From NCBI RefSeq assembly GCF_017526105.1, contig NZ_CP071839.1, positions 434,001 to 498,000 of the forward strand: a stretch of DNA of 64,000 nt, read 5' to 3'. The notes beneath the pieces are model-generated. The model searched no databases and had not been told where the DNA came from. It was given only the letters and a program-made list of their open reading frames with translations. This stretch comes from Streptomyces cyanogenus (GTDB lineage: Bacteria; Actinomycetota; Actinomycetes; Streptomycetales; Streptomycetaceae). The translations under genes were made by a program, and so were the position numbers. Below are positions 34,896-43,770 of the stretch, one piece after another (the stretch's first letter is position 1; the number at the start of each line of letters is the position of its first letter).

Positions 34896-36962
34896 GTGGC
34901 CATGACCAGCCACCCGTACCGCCGACGCAAAAACGTCACCGCAGTGTCGCTGCTCCTCCTCGTCCTGGCCGTCGTACTCGGTCCCACTCCGAGTTCGGCG
35001 GCCGGGAACGACTGGTGGGTCCCGGGCGCACGGCCCACGCCGGACGCACGGATCGGCGTCACCGGCGAGCCGTTCACCGGCACCGACGCCCAGGGCCGGG
35101 TGCGCGGGTTCGTCGACGCCCACGACCACCTGTTCGCCAACGAGGCCTTCGGCGGGCGCCTCATCTGCGGCAAGGTCTTCTCCGAGGCCGGGATCGCCGA
35201 CGCGCTCAAGGACTGCCCCGAGCACTACCCCGACGGCTCGCTGGCCGTCTTCGACTTCATCACCAAGGGCGGCGACGGCAGACACGACCCGGTCGGCTGG
35301 CCCACCTTCAAGGACTGGCCCGCGCACGACTCCCTCACCCACCAGCAGAACTACTACGCCTGGGTGGAGCGGGCCTGGCGCGGCGGCCAGCGGGTGCTCG
35401 TCAACGACCTCGTCACCAACGGGGTGATCTGCTCGGTCTACTTCTTCAAGGACCGCAGCTGCGACGAGATGACGTCCATCCGGCTGCAGGCGAAGCTGAC
35501 CTACGACCTCCAGGCCTACGTCGACAGGATGTACGGCGGCCCGGGCAAGGGCTGGTTCCGGATCGTCACCGACAGCGCCCAGGCCCGCGACGTCATCCAG
35601 CAGGGCAAGCTGGCGGTCGTCCTGGGCGTGGAGACCAGCGAGCCCTTCGGATGCAAGCAGATCCTGGACGTCCCGCAGTGCGACAGGAAGGACATCGACG
35701 CCGGCCTGGACGAGCTGTACGCGCTGGGCGTGCGCAGCATGTTCCTGTGCCACAAGTTCGACAACGCGCTGTGCGGCGTCCGTTTCGACTCGGGCACGCT
35801 CGGAACGGCCATCAACGTCGGGCAGTTCCTGTCCACCGGCACCTTCTGGAAGACGGAGAAGTGCACGGGCCCGCAGCACGACAACCCCATCGGCTCGGCC
35901 GCGGCGCCCGGGGCGGAGGCGAAACTCCCGGCGGGAGTGGCCGTGCCCTCGTACGACTCGGGCGCGCAGTGCAACGTCCGTGGGCTGACCGACCTGGGTG
36001 AGTACGCCGTGCGGGGCATGATGAAACGCAAGATGATGCTGGAGATCGACCACATGAGCGTCAAGGCCGTGGGCCGTGCGCTCGACATCTTCGAGGCCGA
36101 CTCCTACCCCGGTGTCATCTCCTCGCACAGCTGGATGGACCTGAACTGGACCGAGCGGCTCTACGGCCTCGGCGGCTTCGCCGCCCAGTACATGCACGGC
36201 TCCGAGGGCTTCGTGGCCGAGGCCGACCGCACCAAGGCGCTGCGGGACAAGTACGACGTCGGGTACGGCTACGGCACGGACATGAACGGTGTCGGCGGCT
36301 GGCCGGGCCCCCGGGGCGCGGACGCCCCGAACAAGGTCATCTACCCCTTCCGCAGCGTCGACGGCGGCTCCCTCATCGACCGGCAGACCACGGGCGAGCG
36401 CACCTGGGACCTGAACACCGACGGAGCCGCGCACTACGGCCTGGTCCCGGACTGGATCGAGGACATACGGCGTGTCGGCGGCGGGGGCGTGGTCGACGAC
36501 CTCTTCCGGGGGGCCGAGTCCTACCTGCGCACCTGGGGGGCGACCGAGCGGCACCAGGCGGGCGTCGACCTCGCCGAGGGCGCGCCGGCCACGGCGAGTT
36601 CCACCGAGTGGTGGAACCCGTTCACCAGCTACGCGCCGAGCCGCGCCGTCGACGGCGACCGGTCCACTCGCTGGGCCAGCGAGTGGCGCGACGACCAGTG
36701 GCTGCGGATCGACCTGGGCTCCACCCACCGGGTCGGGCGGGTCACGCTCGACTGGGAGCGGGCGTACGGGAAGACGTACAGCATCCAGTTGTCGACGGAC
36801 GGCGCGGACTGGCAGACGGTCTGGTCGACCACCACGGGCGACGGCGGCCTCGACACCGCGCGGTTCACCGGGACACCGGCGCGCTACGTCCGCGTCACGG
36901 GCACGGAGCGCGGCACCGGGTGGGGCTACTCGCTGCGCGAGGTCGGCGTGCACAGCAGTTGA
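34896..36962 (+). CDS. Secreted M19-like metallohydrolase with F5/8-type C (discoidin) domain
   Basis: A 688-residue precursor from GTG 34896 (GAGGG nine bases upstream; an in-frame ATG lies at 34902). A signal peptide is at about 12-36. The main domain has a metal-binding HDH pair in FVDAHDHLF (His76 and His78), a likely bridging acid in [11 protein letters not shown], and later histidines ([24 protein letters not shown]), matching amidohydrolase/membrane-dipeptidase-like (M19) folds. Residues about 545-688 form a discoidin (F5/8 C) carbohydrate- or lipid-binding domain ([16 protein letters not shown] and a terminal GYSLREVGV). Exported; substrate unknown. Confidence 0.85.
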   Translation: MAMTSHPYRRRKNVTAVSLLLLVLAVVLGPTPSSAAGNDWWVPGARPTPDARIGVTGEPFTGTDAQGRVRGFVDAHDHLFANEAFGGRLICGKVFSEAGIADALKDCPEHYPDGSLAVFDFITKGGDGRHDPVGWPTFKDWPAHDSLTHQQNYYAWVERAWRGGQRVLVNDLVTNGVICSVYFFKDRSCDEMTSIRLQAKLTYDLQAYVDRMYGGPGKGWFRIVTDSAQARDVIQQGKLAVVLGVETSEPFGCKQILDVPQCDRKDIDAGLDELYALGVRSMFLCHKFDNALCGVRFDSGTLGTAINVGQFLSTGTFWKTEKCTGPQHDNPIGSAAAPGAEAKLPAGVAVPSYDSGAQCNVRGLTDLGEYAVRGMMKRKMMLEIDHMSVKAVGRALDIFEADSYPGVISSHSWMDLNWTERLYGLGGFAAQYMHGSEGFVAEADRTKALRDKYDVGYGYGTDMNGVGGWPGPRGADAPNKVIYPFRSVDGGSLIDRQTTGERTWDLNTDGAAHYGLVPDWIEDIRRVGGGGVVDDLFRGAESYLRTWGATERHQAGVDLAEGAPATASSTEWWNPFTSYAPSRAVDGDRSTRWASEWRDDQWLRIDLGSTHRVGRVTLDWERAYGKTYSIQLSTDGADWQTVWSTTTGDGGLDTARFTGTPARYVRVTGTERGTGWGYSLREVGVHSS

Positions 36963-36967
36963 GAGAC

Positions 36968-36991
36968 GGGCCCGGCGGTGCCGCCGGGCCC
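36968..36991. terminator. Strong terminator hairpin
   Basis: Perfect 11-bp arms GGGCCCGGCGG (36968-36978) and CCGCCGGGCCC (36981-36991) lie six bases after the secreted hydrolase stop and before the convergent XdhC-like gene. In practice the loop would open to about six bases. Confidence 0.75.
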
Positions 36992-37020
36992 GAACCTGTG
37001 GCATCCGTGCCGGCCTGCCC

Positions 37021-38202
37021 TCAAGCGACCGCCGGTCTTCCGCCTTCTGCGTTCTCGTGGTGGATCGGCGTTTTTCCACCGGTCAGGGGGGCGCCCGTCC
37101 CGCCCCGCCTGTCGGCGACGATCTCCGCGACGATCGACAGGGCGGTCTCCTCCGGGGTGCGGGCGCCGAGGTCGAGGCCGATGGGCGAGCGGAGCCGGGA
37201 CAGCTCGCGTTCGGTGACGCCTTCCGACCGCAGGCGGCGATCGCGGTCCTCATGGGTACGGCGTGAGCCCATCGCGCCGACGAACGCCACCGGCATCCGC
37301 AGGGCCTCCTTCAGCAGGGGTACGTCGAACTTCGCGTCGTGGGTGAGCACGCACAGGACCGTACGGGCGTCGGTCGCGGTGCGCCGCAGATAGCGGTGCG
37401 GCCAGTCGACGACGACCTCGTCGGCGTCCGGGAAGCGGTCGCGGGTGGCGAAGACGGGGCGGGCGTCGCAGACGGTCACGTGGTAGCCGAGGAACTTGCC
37501 GGCCCGGGCCAGCGCCGACGCGAAGTCGACGGCGCCGAAGACGATCATGCGCGGGGGCGGCCCGTTCGACTCGACCAGCAGTGTCAGGCCGCCGGGGCAG
37601 TGCGAGCCTCCCCCGGACTCCGTCCGGGGGGACCCCCGTCTCGCTTCGCTCGCGGAGAGGTCCACCGTGCCGGTGCGGCCCGCCTCCAGCAGGGCCCGGG
37701 CCTGGGCCGCCGCCACCCGGTCCAGCTCCGGGTCGCCACCGAGACCGCCCTCCGAGGTGCCGTCGGGCCGGACCAGCAGGGCCCGCCCGAGGAGTTCGGC
37801 AGGGCCGCGGGCGACCCGGGCGAGGGCCGCCGGCTCGCCCCGGGCAGCGGCCGACAGCGCTGGTCCCAGGGCGGTGCGGGCGGGCGCCTGCGCGCCCACC
37901 GGCGTGATCAGCACATCGAGCGTCCCACCGCAGGTCAGTCCCACGGCGAAGGCGTCCTCGTCGCTGTAGCCGAACCGTTCCAGCACGGTCTCTCCGGTCC
38001 GCAGCGCCTCACGGCACAGGTCGTACACCGCACCCTCGACGCAGCCGCCGGAGACCGAGCCGATGGCGGTGCCCTCGCTGTCGACGGCGAGGGCGGCACC
38101 GGGGCCGCGCGGTGCGCTGCCGCCCACGCTCACCACGGTGGCGACGGCGAACTCCCGGCGCTCCGCGATCCATTGGTGCAGTTCGCCCGCCAGGTCAAGC
38201 AT
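37021..38202 (-). CDS. XdhC/CoxI-family molybdoenzyme maturation protein (PaoD-like)
   Basis: A 393-residue protein from ATG 38202. An N-terminal CoxI domain (VATVVSVGGSAPRGPGAALAV, SVSGGCVEGAVYDLC, GLTCGGTLDV) is followed by a C-terminal Rossmann-like XdhC domain (MIVFGAVDFASALARAGKFLGYHVTVCDAR, LTHDAKFDVPLL, VAFVGAMGSRRTH). XdhC proteins bind molybdenum cofactor and help insert the sulfurated form into the catalytic subunit. It is last in the operon and overlaps the end of the molybdopterin subunit by eight bases. Confidence 0.93.
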   Translation of the reverse strand: MLDLAGELHQWIAERREFAVATVVSVGGSAPRGPGAALAVDSEGTAIGSVSGGCVEGAVYDLCREALRTGETVLERFGYSDEDAFAVGLTCGGTLDVLITPVGAQAPARTALGPALSAAARGEPAALARVARGPAELLGRALLVRPDGTSEGGLGGDPELDRVAAAQARALLEAGRTGTVDLSASEARRGSPRTESGGGSHCPGGLTLLVESNGPPPRMIVFGAVDFASALARAGKFLGYHVTVCDARPVFATRDRFPDADEVVVDWPHRYLRRTATDARTVLCVLTHDAKFDVPLLKEALRMPVAFVGAMGSRRTHEDRDRRLRSEGVTERELSRLRSPIGLDLGARTPEETALSIVAEIVADRRGGTGAPLTGGKTPIHHENAEGGRPAVA

Positions 38203-40333
38203 CCGGCGCCCCCGCGGCGGCCGACAGGACGCGGTCCGGCCGGATGGGCAGGCTGCGGTGGCGTACGCCGGTTGCGTGCCAGACCGCGTTGGCGATGGCC
38301 GCCGCGGCGCCGACGATGCCGATCTCGCCGATGCCCTTGATCCCCACCGGGTCGTCGGGGTCCGTGTCGTCGATCCAGTCGGCCTCGATGCGCGGTACGT
38401 CGGCGTGGGTGGCCACATGGTAGCCCGCGAGGTCGGCGCCGACGGGGCCGCCGGAGGCACGGTCGCGGACGGCCTCCTCGTGCAGGGCCATGGAGATGCC
38501 CCAGATCATGCCGCCCAGGAACTGGTTGCGTGCGGTGAGCGGGTTGACGATGCGGCCCGCCGCGAAGATGCCCAGCATGCGCCGCACGCGCACCTCGCCG
38601 GTGGCAACATCCACGGCGACCTCGGCGAACTGCGCCCCGAAGGAGTGCCGTTCGGCGGGGGTGAGGGAGCCGATGGCCTCGGTGGTGTCCGACCGGACGG
38701 TGATGCCCTCCGCCGGGATGCCGGCGCCCGGGGCCAGCCGCTCGCGCAGTTCGCCGGCCGCCGCCTTGACGGCCCAGGACCAGGAGCGGGTGCCCATGGA
38801 ACCGCCGGCGATCATCGCCGGGCCGAAGTCGCTGTCGCCGATGCGCACCCGGACCCGCTCCGGGGGCACCTGGAGCGCGTCCGCCGCGACCAGGGAGAGC
38901 GCGGTACGGGCCCCGGTGCCGATGTCGGCCGCGGAGATCCGGACGGTGAAGGTGCCGTCCGGATGCGCGGTCGCGGTCGCCGTCGAGGGCGCGGCTCCCG
39001 ACGGGAAGGAGGCCGCCGCCGTGCCGGTGCCGAGCAGCCAGCGGCCGTCCCGGCGCCGCCCGGGGCGCCGGTCCCGGTCCGCCCAGCCGAACCTGCGGGC
39101 GCCCTCCCGGAAGCAGGCGGTCAGATTGCGGCCGGCGAACGGCAGGCCCGACACCGGGCCCCGGTCGGGTTCGTTGCGCAGACGCAGCTCGATCGGGTCG
39201 ATCCCGCACTTCTCGGCGAGCTCGTCGAGCGCCGCCTCCAGCGCGAACGACCCGGGTGCCTCGCCGGGTGCGCGCATCCACGTGGGGGTCGGCACGTCGA
39301 GCCGGACGACGCGGTTGGCGGTGTGGTGGGCGTCGGCGTCGTACATCACCCGGGCCACCCCGGCGCTCGGTTCGACGAACTCGTGCACGGTGGAGGTCAG
39401 GCTGACGGAGCGGTGCTCCAGCGCGCGCAGGCGTCCGTCGGCGTCGGCGCCGAGCCGGACCCGCTGGGTGGTGGGGCTGCGGTAGCCGGCCAGCGAGAAC
39501 ATCTGGCGCCGGGTCAGCACGACCCGTACGGGCCGTTGCAGCAGGGTCGCGGCCATGACGGCGGCCACCTGGTGGGGGCGGACGCCCTTGCTGCCGAAGC
39601 CGCCGCCGACGTGTTCGGAGCGTACGCGCACGGAGGCCGGATCGAGCGAGAAGAGGTTGGCGAGTTCGCCGACGACCCAGGTGACGCCCTGGTTGGAGTC
39701 GATCACCTCGAGCCGTCCGCCGTCCCAGCGGGCGGTCGCCGCATGGGGTTCCATCGGGTTGTGGTGCTCTTCGGGGGTGGTGTACTCGGCGTCCACCACG
39801 ACGGCCGAGGAGGCCAGCCGGGCGTCCAGGTCGCCCTTCCCGGTCACCGCCGGCATATGGCCGTCCACCGGGTAGGCGTCGGGGTGCTCCCCCGTGAGCT
39901 CGATGTCGTGCGGCTCCTGGTCGTACCGCACGACGAGCGCCTCGGCGGCCTCCCTGGCCTGCTCGGAGGTCTCCGCGACCACCATGGCCACCGGCCAGCC
40001 CAGGTGCGGCACCCGGTCGTGCTGGAAGACGGCGCAGGTCGGGTCGGGCCGGCTGCCCAACAGGCCGGTGTAGTCGGTGTTGAGGCGGGGCGCGTTGCGG
40101 TGGTCCAGGACCGCGAGGACGCCCGGCATGGCGAGGACCGGGTCGGTGTCGAGCGCGAGGATGCGGCCGCGGGCGACCGTGGAGAGCACCAGCCAGCCAT
40201 GGGCGAGGCCGGCGAAGGGCACCTCTGCCGCGTAGCGGGCCGCTCCGGTGACCTTGTCGCGGCCCTCGACGCGGGTGTGGCCGGTGCCGACGGCGGGCGT
40301 GTGGGCGGTGGTTGCGGTGGTGACGGCGGTCAT
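38195..40333 (-). CDS. Xanthine dehydrogenase-family molybdopterin-binding (catalytic) subunit
   Basis: A 712-residue catalytic subunit from ATG 40333. It binds the molybdenum cofactor and hydroxylates an aldehyde or N-heterocycle. The catalytic glutamate is seen in IKGIGEIGIVGAAAAIANAV. Other cofactor-contact motifs are present: EHVGGGFGSKGV, WMRAPGEAPGSFALEAALDELA and GGSMGTRSWSW. The start codon overlaps the FAD-subunit stop by four bases (ATGA). The order [2Fe-2S], FAD, Mo, XdhC matches the periplasmic aldehyde oxidase paoABCD; but no Tat signal is visible on the [2Fe-2S] subunit here. Confidence 0.95.
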   Translation of the reverse strand: MTAVTTATTAHTPAVGTGHTRVEGRDKVTGAARYAAEVPFAGLAHGWLVLSTVARGRILALDTDPVLAMPGVLAVLDHRNAPRLNTDYTGLLGSRPDPTCAVFQHDRVPHLGWPVAMVVAETSEQAREAAEALVVRYDQEPHDIELTGEHPDAYPVDGHMPAVTGKGDLDARLASSAVVVDAEYTTPEEHHNPMEPHAATARWDGGRLEVIDSNQGVTWVVGELANLFSLDPASVRVRSEHVGGGFGSKGVRPHQVAAVMAATLLQRPVRVVLTRRQMFSLAGYRSPTTQRVRLGADADGRLRALEHRSVSLTSTVHEFVEPSAGVARVMYDADAHHTANRVVRLDVPTPTWMRAPGEAPGSFALEAALDELAEKCGIDPIELRLRNEPDRGPVSGLPFAGRNLTACFREGARRFGWADRDRRPGRRRDGRWLLGTGTAAASFPSGAAPSTATATAHPDGTFTVRISAADIGTGARTALSLVAADALQVPPERVRVRIGDSDFGPAMIAGGSMGTRSWSWAVKAAAGELRERLAPGAGIPAEGITVRSDTTEAIGSLTPAERHSFGAQFAEVAVDVATGEVRVRRMLGIFAAGRIVNPLTARNQFLGGMIWGISMALHEEAVRDRASGGPVGADLAGYHVATHADVPRIEADWIDDTDPDDPVGIKGIGEIGIVGAAAAIANAVWHATGVRHRSLPIRPDRVLSAAAGAPDA

Positions 40334-41322
40334 CGTGCGGCCTCCTCGGCGAGTTCGGACAGGACGGCCACCACGAGGTTGCGCAGCAGGTCCACCTTGT
40401 AGCCGTTGTGCGGGAGCGGCCGCGCCGCCGCCAGTTCGGCGTCCGCCGCGGCGGCGTAGGTCTCGGGGCCGGCAGCCGCGCCGATAAGGATCCGCTCGGC
40501 CGCGGAGGCCCGCCACGGGCGGGAGGCGACGGCCCCGAAGGCCAGGCGCGCGTCCCGGACGACGCCGTCGCGGACGTCGAGCGCCGCGGCGAGGGAGCCG
40601 ATGGCGAAGGCGTAGGAGGCGCGCTCGCGCACCTTGCGGTACCGGGAGAGGGCGGCGACCGGGGCGGGCGGCAGCGTGACGCCGGTGATCAGTGCGCCCG
40701 GCAGCAGGGCGGTCTCCCGGTGCGGGCTGTCCCCGACGGGCAGGTAGAAGTCGGCGAGCGGCAACTCCCCGGGGCCGTCTGCCGTTTCGAAGTGGAGCAC
40801 GGCGTCGAACGCGGTCAGGGCCACGGCCATGTCCGAGGGGTGGACGGCCACACAGTGGTCGGATGCGCCCAGGATCGCGTGGTTGTGGTGTTCGCCCCGG
40901 ACGGCCGGGCAACCGCTGCCGGGCACACGCTTGTTGCAGGGCTGGCTGACGTCGGTGAAGTAGCCGCAGCGGGTGCGCTGCAGCAGGTTCCCGCCGACCG
41001 TGGCCATGTTGTGCAGCTGCCCCGAGGCGCCGGCCAGTACCGCCTGGGCGAGCGCCGGGTAGCGGCGCCGGACCTCGGGGTGGGCGGCCAGGTCGCCGTT
41101 GGTGACGGTGGCGCCGATGCGCAGACCGCCGTCGGGCGTCGACTCGACGTCGTCCAGCGGGAGTTCACGGATGTCGATGAGCCGTGCGGGTCGCTCGACA
41201 CCGGTTTTCATGAGGTCGACGAGATTGGTGCCGCCGCCGAGGAAGCGGCTGTCCGGGTCGGCGCCGAGCAGTGCCACGGCACCGGCGACGTCGGGTGCCC
41301 GTTGGTAGTCGAACTCCCTCAT
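40330..41322 (-). CDS. FAD-binding subunit of the molybdenum hydroxylase (PaoB-like)
   Basis: A 330-residue subunit from ATG 41322, with ATGA overlap with both neighbours. FAD contacts are in FLGGGTNLVDLMKTG and HNMATVGGNLLQ. A cysteine-rich insert follows, RTRCGYFTDVSQPCNKRVPG then SGC, spaced as in PaoB and 4-hydroxybenzoyl-CoA reductase subunits where it binds an extra [4Fe-4S] cluster. That makes this a PaoB-type rather than a plain xanthine dehydrogenase FAD subunit. It passes electrons from the molybdenum site onwards. Confidence 0.93.
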   Translation of the reverse strand: MREFDYQRAPDVAGAVALLGADPDSRFLGGGTNLVDLMKTGVERPARLIDIRELPLDDVESTPDGGLRIGATVTNGDLAAHPEVRRRYPALAQAVLAGASGQLHNMATVGGNLLQRTRCGYFTDVSQPCNKRVPGSGCPAVRGEHHNHAILGASDHCVAVHPSDMAVALTAFDAVLHFETADGPGELPLADFYLPVGDSPHRETALLPGALITGVTLPPAPVAALSRYRKVRERASYAFAIGSLAAALDVRDGVVRDARLAFGAVASRPWRASAAERILIGAAAGPETYAAAADAELAAARPLPHNGYKVDLLRNLVVAVLSELAEEAAR

Positions 41323-41918
41323 GCCACGGCCTCCTTCGCGTCCGAGGCGGTGTTCACGCGTTGCTCGTCCCGGGGGGCTTCCGCCGCGCGGGCCACCGCC
41401 TCCACGATGGAGACGTACGCGCCGCAGCGGCACAGATTGCCGCTCATCCGTTCCCGGATCTCCTCGGCGGTCAGGGGCGGCGGCCCCGCTTCGGGGCGGA
41501 CGTCCGCGGTGACGGCGCTCGGCCAGCCCGCCGCGTGCTCCTCGATGACACCGATCGCCGAGCAGATCTGGCCCGGGGTGCAGTAGCCGCACTGGAACCC
41601 GTCCAGATCGAGGAAGGCCTGTTGTACGGGGTGCAGCCGCTCACCGTCGGCCACGCCCTCGATGGTGGTGATCTCCCGGCCCTCGGCGGCCACGGCCAGT
41701 TGCAGGCAGGCGACGGCCCGGCGCCCGTCGAGCAGGACCGTACAGGCCCCGCACTGCCCCTGGTCACAGCCCTTTTTGGTGCCGGTCAGATCGAGGCGCT
41801 CGCGCAGTGCGTCGAGCAGGGTGGTGCGGTGATCGACGGGCAGTGTGTACTTCTCGCCGTTGATCTTCAATGTGATGACGCTGGAAGCCGATGAGGCCAT
41901 GGGCTGCTTCTTTCGCAT
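41319..41918 (-). CDS. [2Fe-2S] subunit of the molybdenum hydroxylase (PaoA-like)
   Basis: A 199-residue protein. The plant-type [2Fe-2S] site is seen in GCDQGQCGACTVLLDG, and the second cluster in FQCGYCTPGQI and GNLCRCGAYVSI. It starts at ATG 41918 or, six codons later, ATG 41900; neither has a strong ribosome site. It is the first gene of the operon and is divergent from tetR at 42155, with two matched palindromes between. No Tat signal precedes the domain, so the enzyme is probably cytoplasmic. Confidence 0.95.
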   Translation of the reverse strand: MRKKQPMASSASSVITLKINGEKYTLPVDHRTTLLDALRERLDLTGTKKGCDQGQCGACTVLLDGRRAVACLQLAVAAEGREITTIEGVADGERLHPVQQAFLDLDGFQCGYCTPGQICSAIGVIEEHAAGWPSAVTADVRPEAGPPPLTAEEIRERMSGNLCRCGAYVSIVEAVARAAEAPRDEQRVNTASDAKEAVA

Positions 41919-42070
41919 TTCCAGGACTGAAGGGGCCGGCGGGCGGCACGGTCAGGTGTGCCGTGCGGGCCGGTGGGCGCAGGGGGCGAAGCGAAGGTGC
42001 GGGATGCGGGGCCGAACCGTGCAGCTGGCGACTGCCGAAGGGGCGCGTCCGCGGCTATGGTGGACGTGAC

Positions 42071-42114
42071 CGGACAGCTGTCCGCTACCTGGAAACTTAA
42101 CGGACAACTGTCCG
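42071..42114. promoter_or_regulatory. Paired TetR operators, molybdenum hydroxylase operon / tetR
   Basis: Two 14-bp palindromes, CGGACAGCTGTCCG (42071-42084) and CGGACAACTGTCCG (42101-42114), lie 30 bp centre to centre (three helical turns) in the divergent promoter region, which is the expected place for TetR dimers to repress both the operon and its own gene. Confidence 0.88.
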
Positions 42115-42154
42115 CTTAGCAAGGGCACGGCTTGGCCTGCCCCGAGGAGGACGA

Positions 42155-42733
42155 GTGCCGCAGCAGATGGACTCACCCCGGCGCTCCGACGCACAGCGCA
42201 ACCGCGAGCGCATCCTGGAAGTGGCCGTCACCGAGCTGTCGCGCTGCGCGGACACCCCCCTCAGCGTGATCGCCAAGAAGGCCGGGGTGGGACAGGGCAC
42301 CTTCTACCGCAACTTCCCCAACCGCGAGTCACTCGTGCTGGAGATCTACCGCCACGAGATGCAGCAGGTCGCCGACAGCGCGGACCACCTCCTCGCCACC
42401 CGGGCGCCCGACGAGGCTCTGCGCGCCTGGATGGACCGGCTCTCCGAGTTCGCCATGACCAAGGCGGGACTGGCCGACGCGATCCGGCAGGTCACCGGTG
42501 CGCCCGGCGGCCCCGCGAAGCCGTCCCCCACGCCGGTGGCCCGCGCGGCGGAACTCCTGCTCCGCGCCAACGACGAAGCCGGCACCATACGGCCCGGGGT
42601 CACCGCCGACGACTTCCTCCTCGCCATAGCGGGCCTGTGGCAGCTCGCCCCGAGCGACGACTGGCGCCCCCGCGCCGCCCGCCTCCTCGACCTGGTCATG
42701 GACGGACTGCGCACGGGGGCGCAGCGCGGGTGA
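42155..42733 (+). CDS. TetR-family repressor of the molybdenum hydroxylase operon
   Basis: A 192-residue protein from GTG 42155, with GAGGAGG five to six bases upstream. The HTH is in ERILEVAVTELSRCADTPLSVIAKKAGVGQGTFYRNFPNRESL. A SBP-type TetR C-terminal half follows. It is divergent from the four-gene oxidoreductase operon, with paired CGGACANCTGTCCG operators between them, so local repression is likely and the inducer is presumably the enzyme's aldehyde substrate or a related compound. Confidence 0.93.
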   Translation: MPQQMDSPRRSDAQRNRERILEVAVTELSRCADTPLSVIAKKAGVGQGTFYRNFPNRESLVLEIYRHEMQQVADSADHLLATRAPDEALRAWMDRLSEFAMTKAGLADAIRQVTGAPGGPAKPSPTPVARAAELLLRANDEAGTIRPGVTADDFLLAIAGLWQLAPSDDWRPRAARLLDLVMDGLRTGAQRG

Positions 42734-42775
42734 AGCGCCGCGCCACCGGTCCCGAGCCGGTGCGCCGGACGTACG

Positions 42776-43699
42776 TCACGCCGTCCCGAACCACGCCTCC
42801 GCCAGCGACAACAGCGTCCCGTCGCTCGGTGCGCCCAGTTCCCGCAGGTACCAGGGCAGGTCGCTGTACACGTGGAGCAGGGTGTACGCGAGCAGTGCGG
42901 ACGGTTCGAAGGTCTGGCCGTAGGCCCCGGTGAGACGGGTCAGCAGGTGCGGGTCGCCGCGGGTGACGAAGAGGCCGACGCCCACGAAGTCGTAGGCGCG
43001 GTCGCCGATCATCGCCGGTTCGAAGTCGAAGAAGCCGGTCAGCCGCCACCCGTCGGGGTCGACCAGGAAGTGCTGCCGCATGACCTCGGTGTGCAGCAGG
43101 GCGGGGTGCGGGGCGCGCGGCAGCGGGACCGAGGCGAGGAAGTCCGGGAGCTGCTCCAGCCAGGCGGCCGGCAGTCCGCGGGCCCGCTGCTGTGCCACGG
43201 CACCGGCGGCCCGGCGGTCCAGGAACGCGCCCCAGTCGCCGGGGCCGACGACGTCCGCGAGGGGGCCGGGGTCGAGGGAGTGCAGCACCGCCAGGGTTTC
43301 CCCGATCTCGGTGACGAGCCGTTCGCGGTGGCCGCGCGGCACCAGGTCCCAGGCATGGGCCAGGTTCTCGCCGGGGAGCCGGGACATCAGGACGTACTGC
43401 CACCCGTTCTCGTACGGGCCGAAGTCACGCACCCGCGGTGTCGGTACGGGCAGTCGTCCCTGGATGTGGGCGAGGACGCTGCCCTCGGTGACACCGTCAC
43501 GGTCGGCGGCAGCGGGGAACAGCTTGAGCACGTGCTCGTCGCCCACCGCGTAGACCGGCTGGGAGCCCTCCGTGAAGCGGGTCAGGGATGCGCCGGCGAG
43601 CCCGAGACGTGCGCAGAGGTGCTCCACCCCCGGGCGCATCACCGCCTCGTCGGGGACGACCGTGGCCCACTCTTCGTCCATTTCCACCGGAGGCAGCAT
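42776..43699 (-). CDS. APH-fold phosphotransferase-like protein with altered catalytic loop
   Basis: A 307-residue protein from ATG 43699; a second ATG at 43681 has GGTGGAA just before it and may be the real start. A nucleotide-binding Lys is at HVLKLFP (Lys59) and a late DFE at FFDFEPA. The Brenner-type catalytic motif reads HTEVMRQH (His203, Glu205) instead of HGDxxxxN, with Asp replaced by Glu and Asn by His. This is a known variant subgroup whose activity is unclear, so it should not be called an aminoglycoside resistance gene. It converges on tetR. Confidence 0.8.
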   Translation of the reverse strand: MLPPVEMDEEWATVVPDEAVMRPGVEHLCARLGLAGASLTRFTEGSQPVYAVGDEHVLKLFPAAADRDGVTEGSVLAHIQGRLPVPTPRVRDFGPYENGWQYVLMSRLPGENLAHAWDLVPRGHRERLVTEIGETLAVLHSLDPGPLADVVGPGDWGAFLDRRAAGAVAQQRARGLPAAWLEQLPDFLASVPLPRAPHPALLHTEVMRQHFLVDPDGWRLTGFFDFEPAMIGDRAYDFVGVGLFVTRGDPHLLTRLTGAYGQTFEPSALLAYTLLHVYSDLPWYLRELGAPSDGTLLSLAEAWFGTA

Positions 43700-43770
43700 G
43701 ATCGGGACCGTAGGCCACCGGCTACCGGAAGGCAACGGGAATTCACCGCCCCGGCCGGGGCCGAACGGGC

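Noticed and set aside
38063..40402. A 779-codon rightward open frame opposite the molybdopterin subunit
   Set aside because: Glycine/arginine-rich noise mirrored from a real gene on the other strand; motifs of the real gene are on the minus strand.
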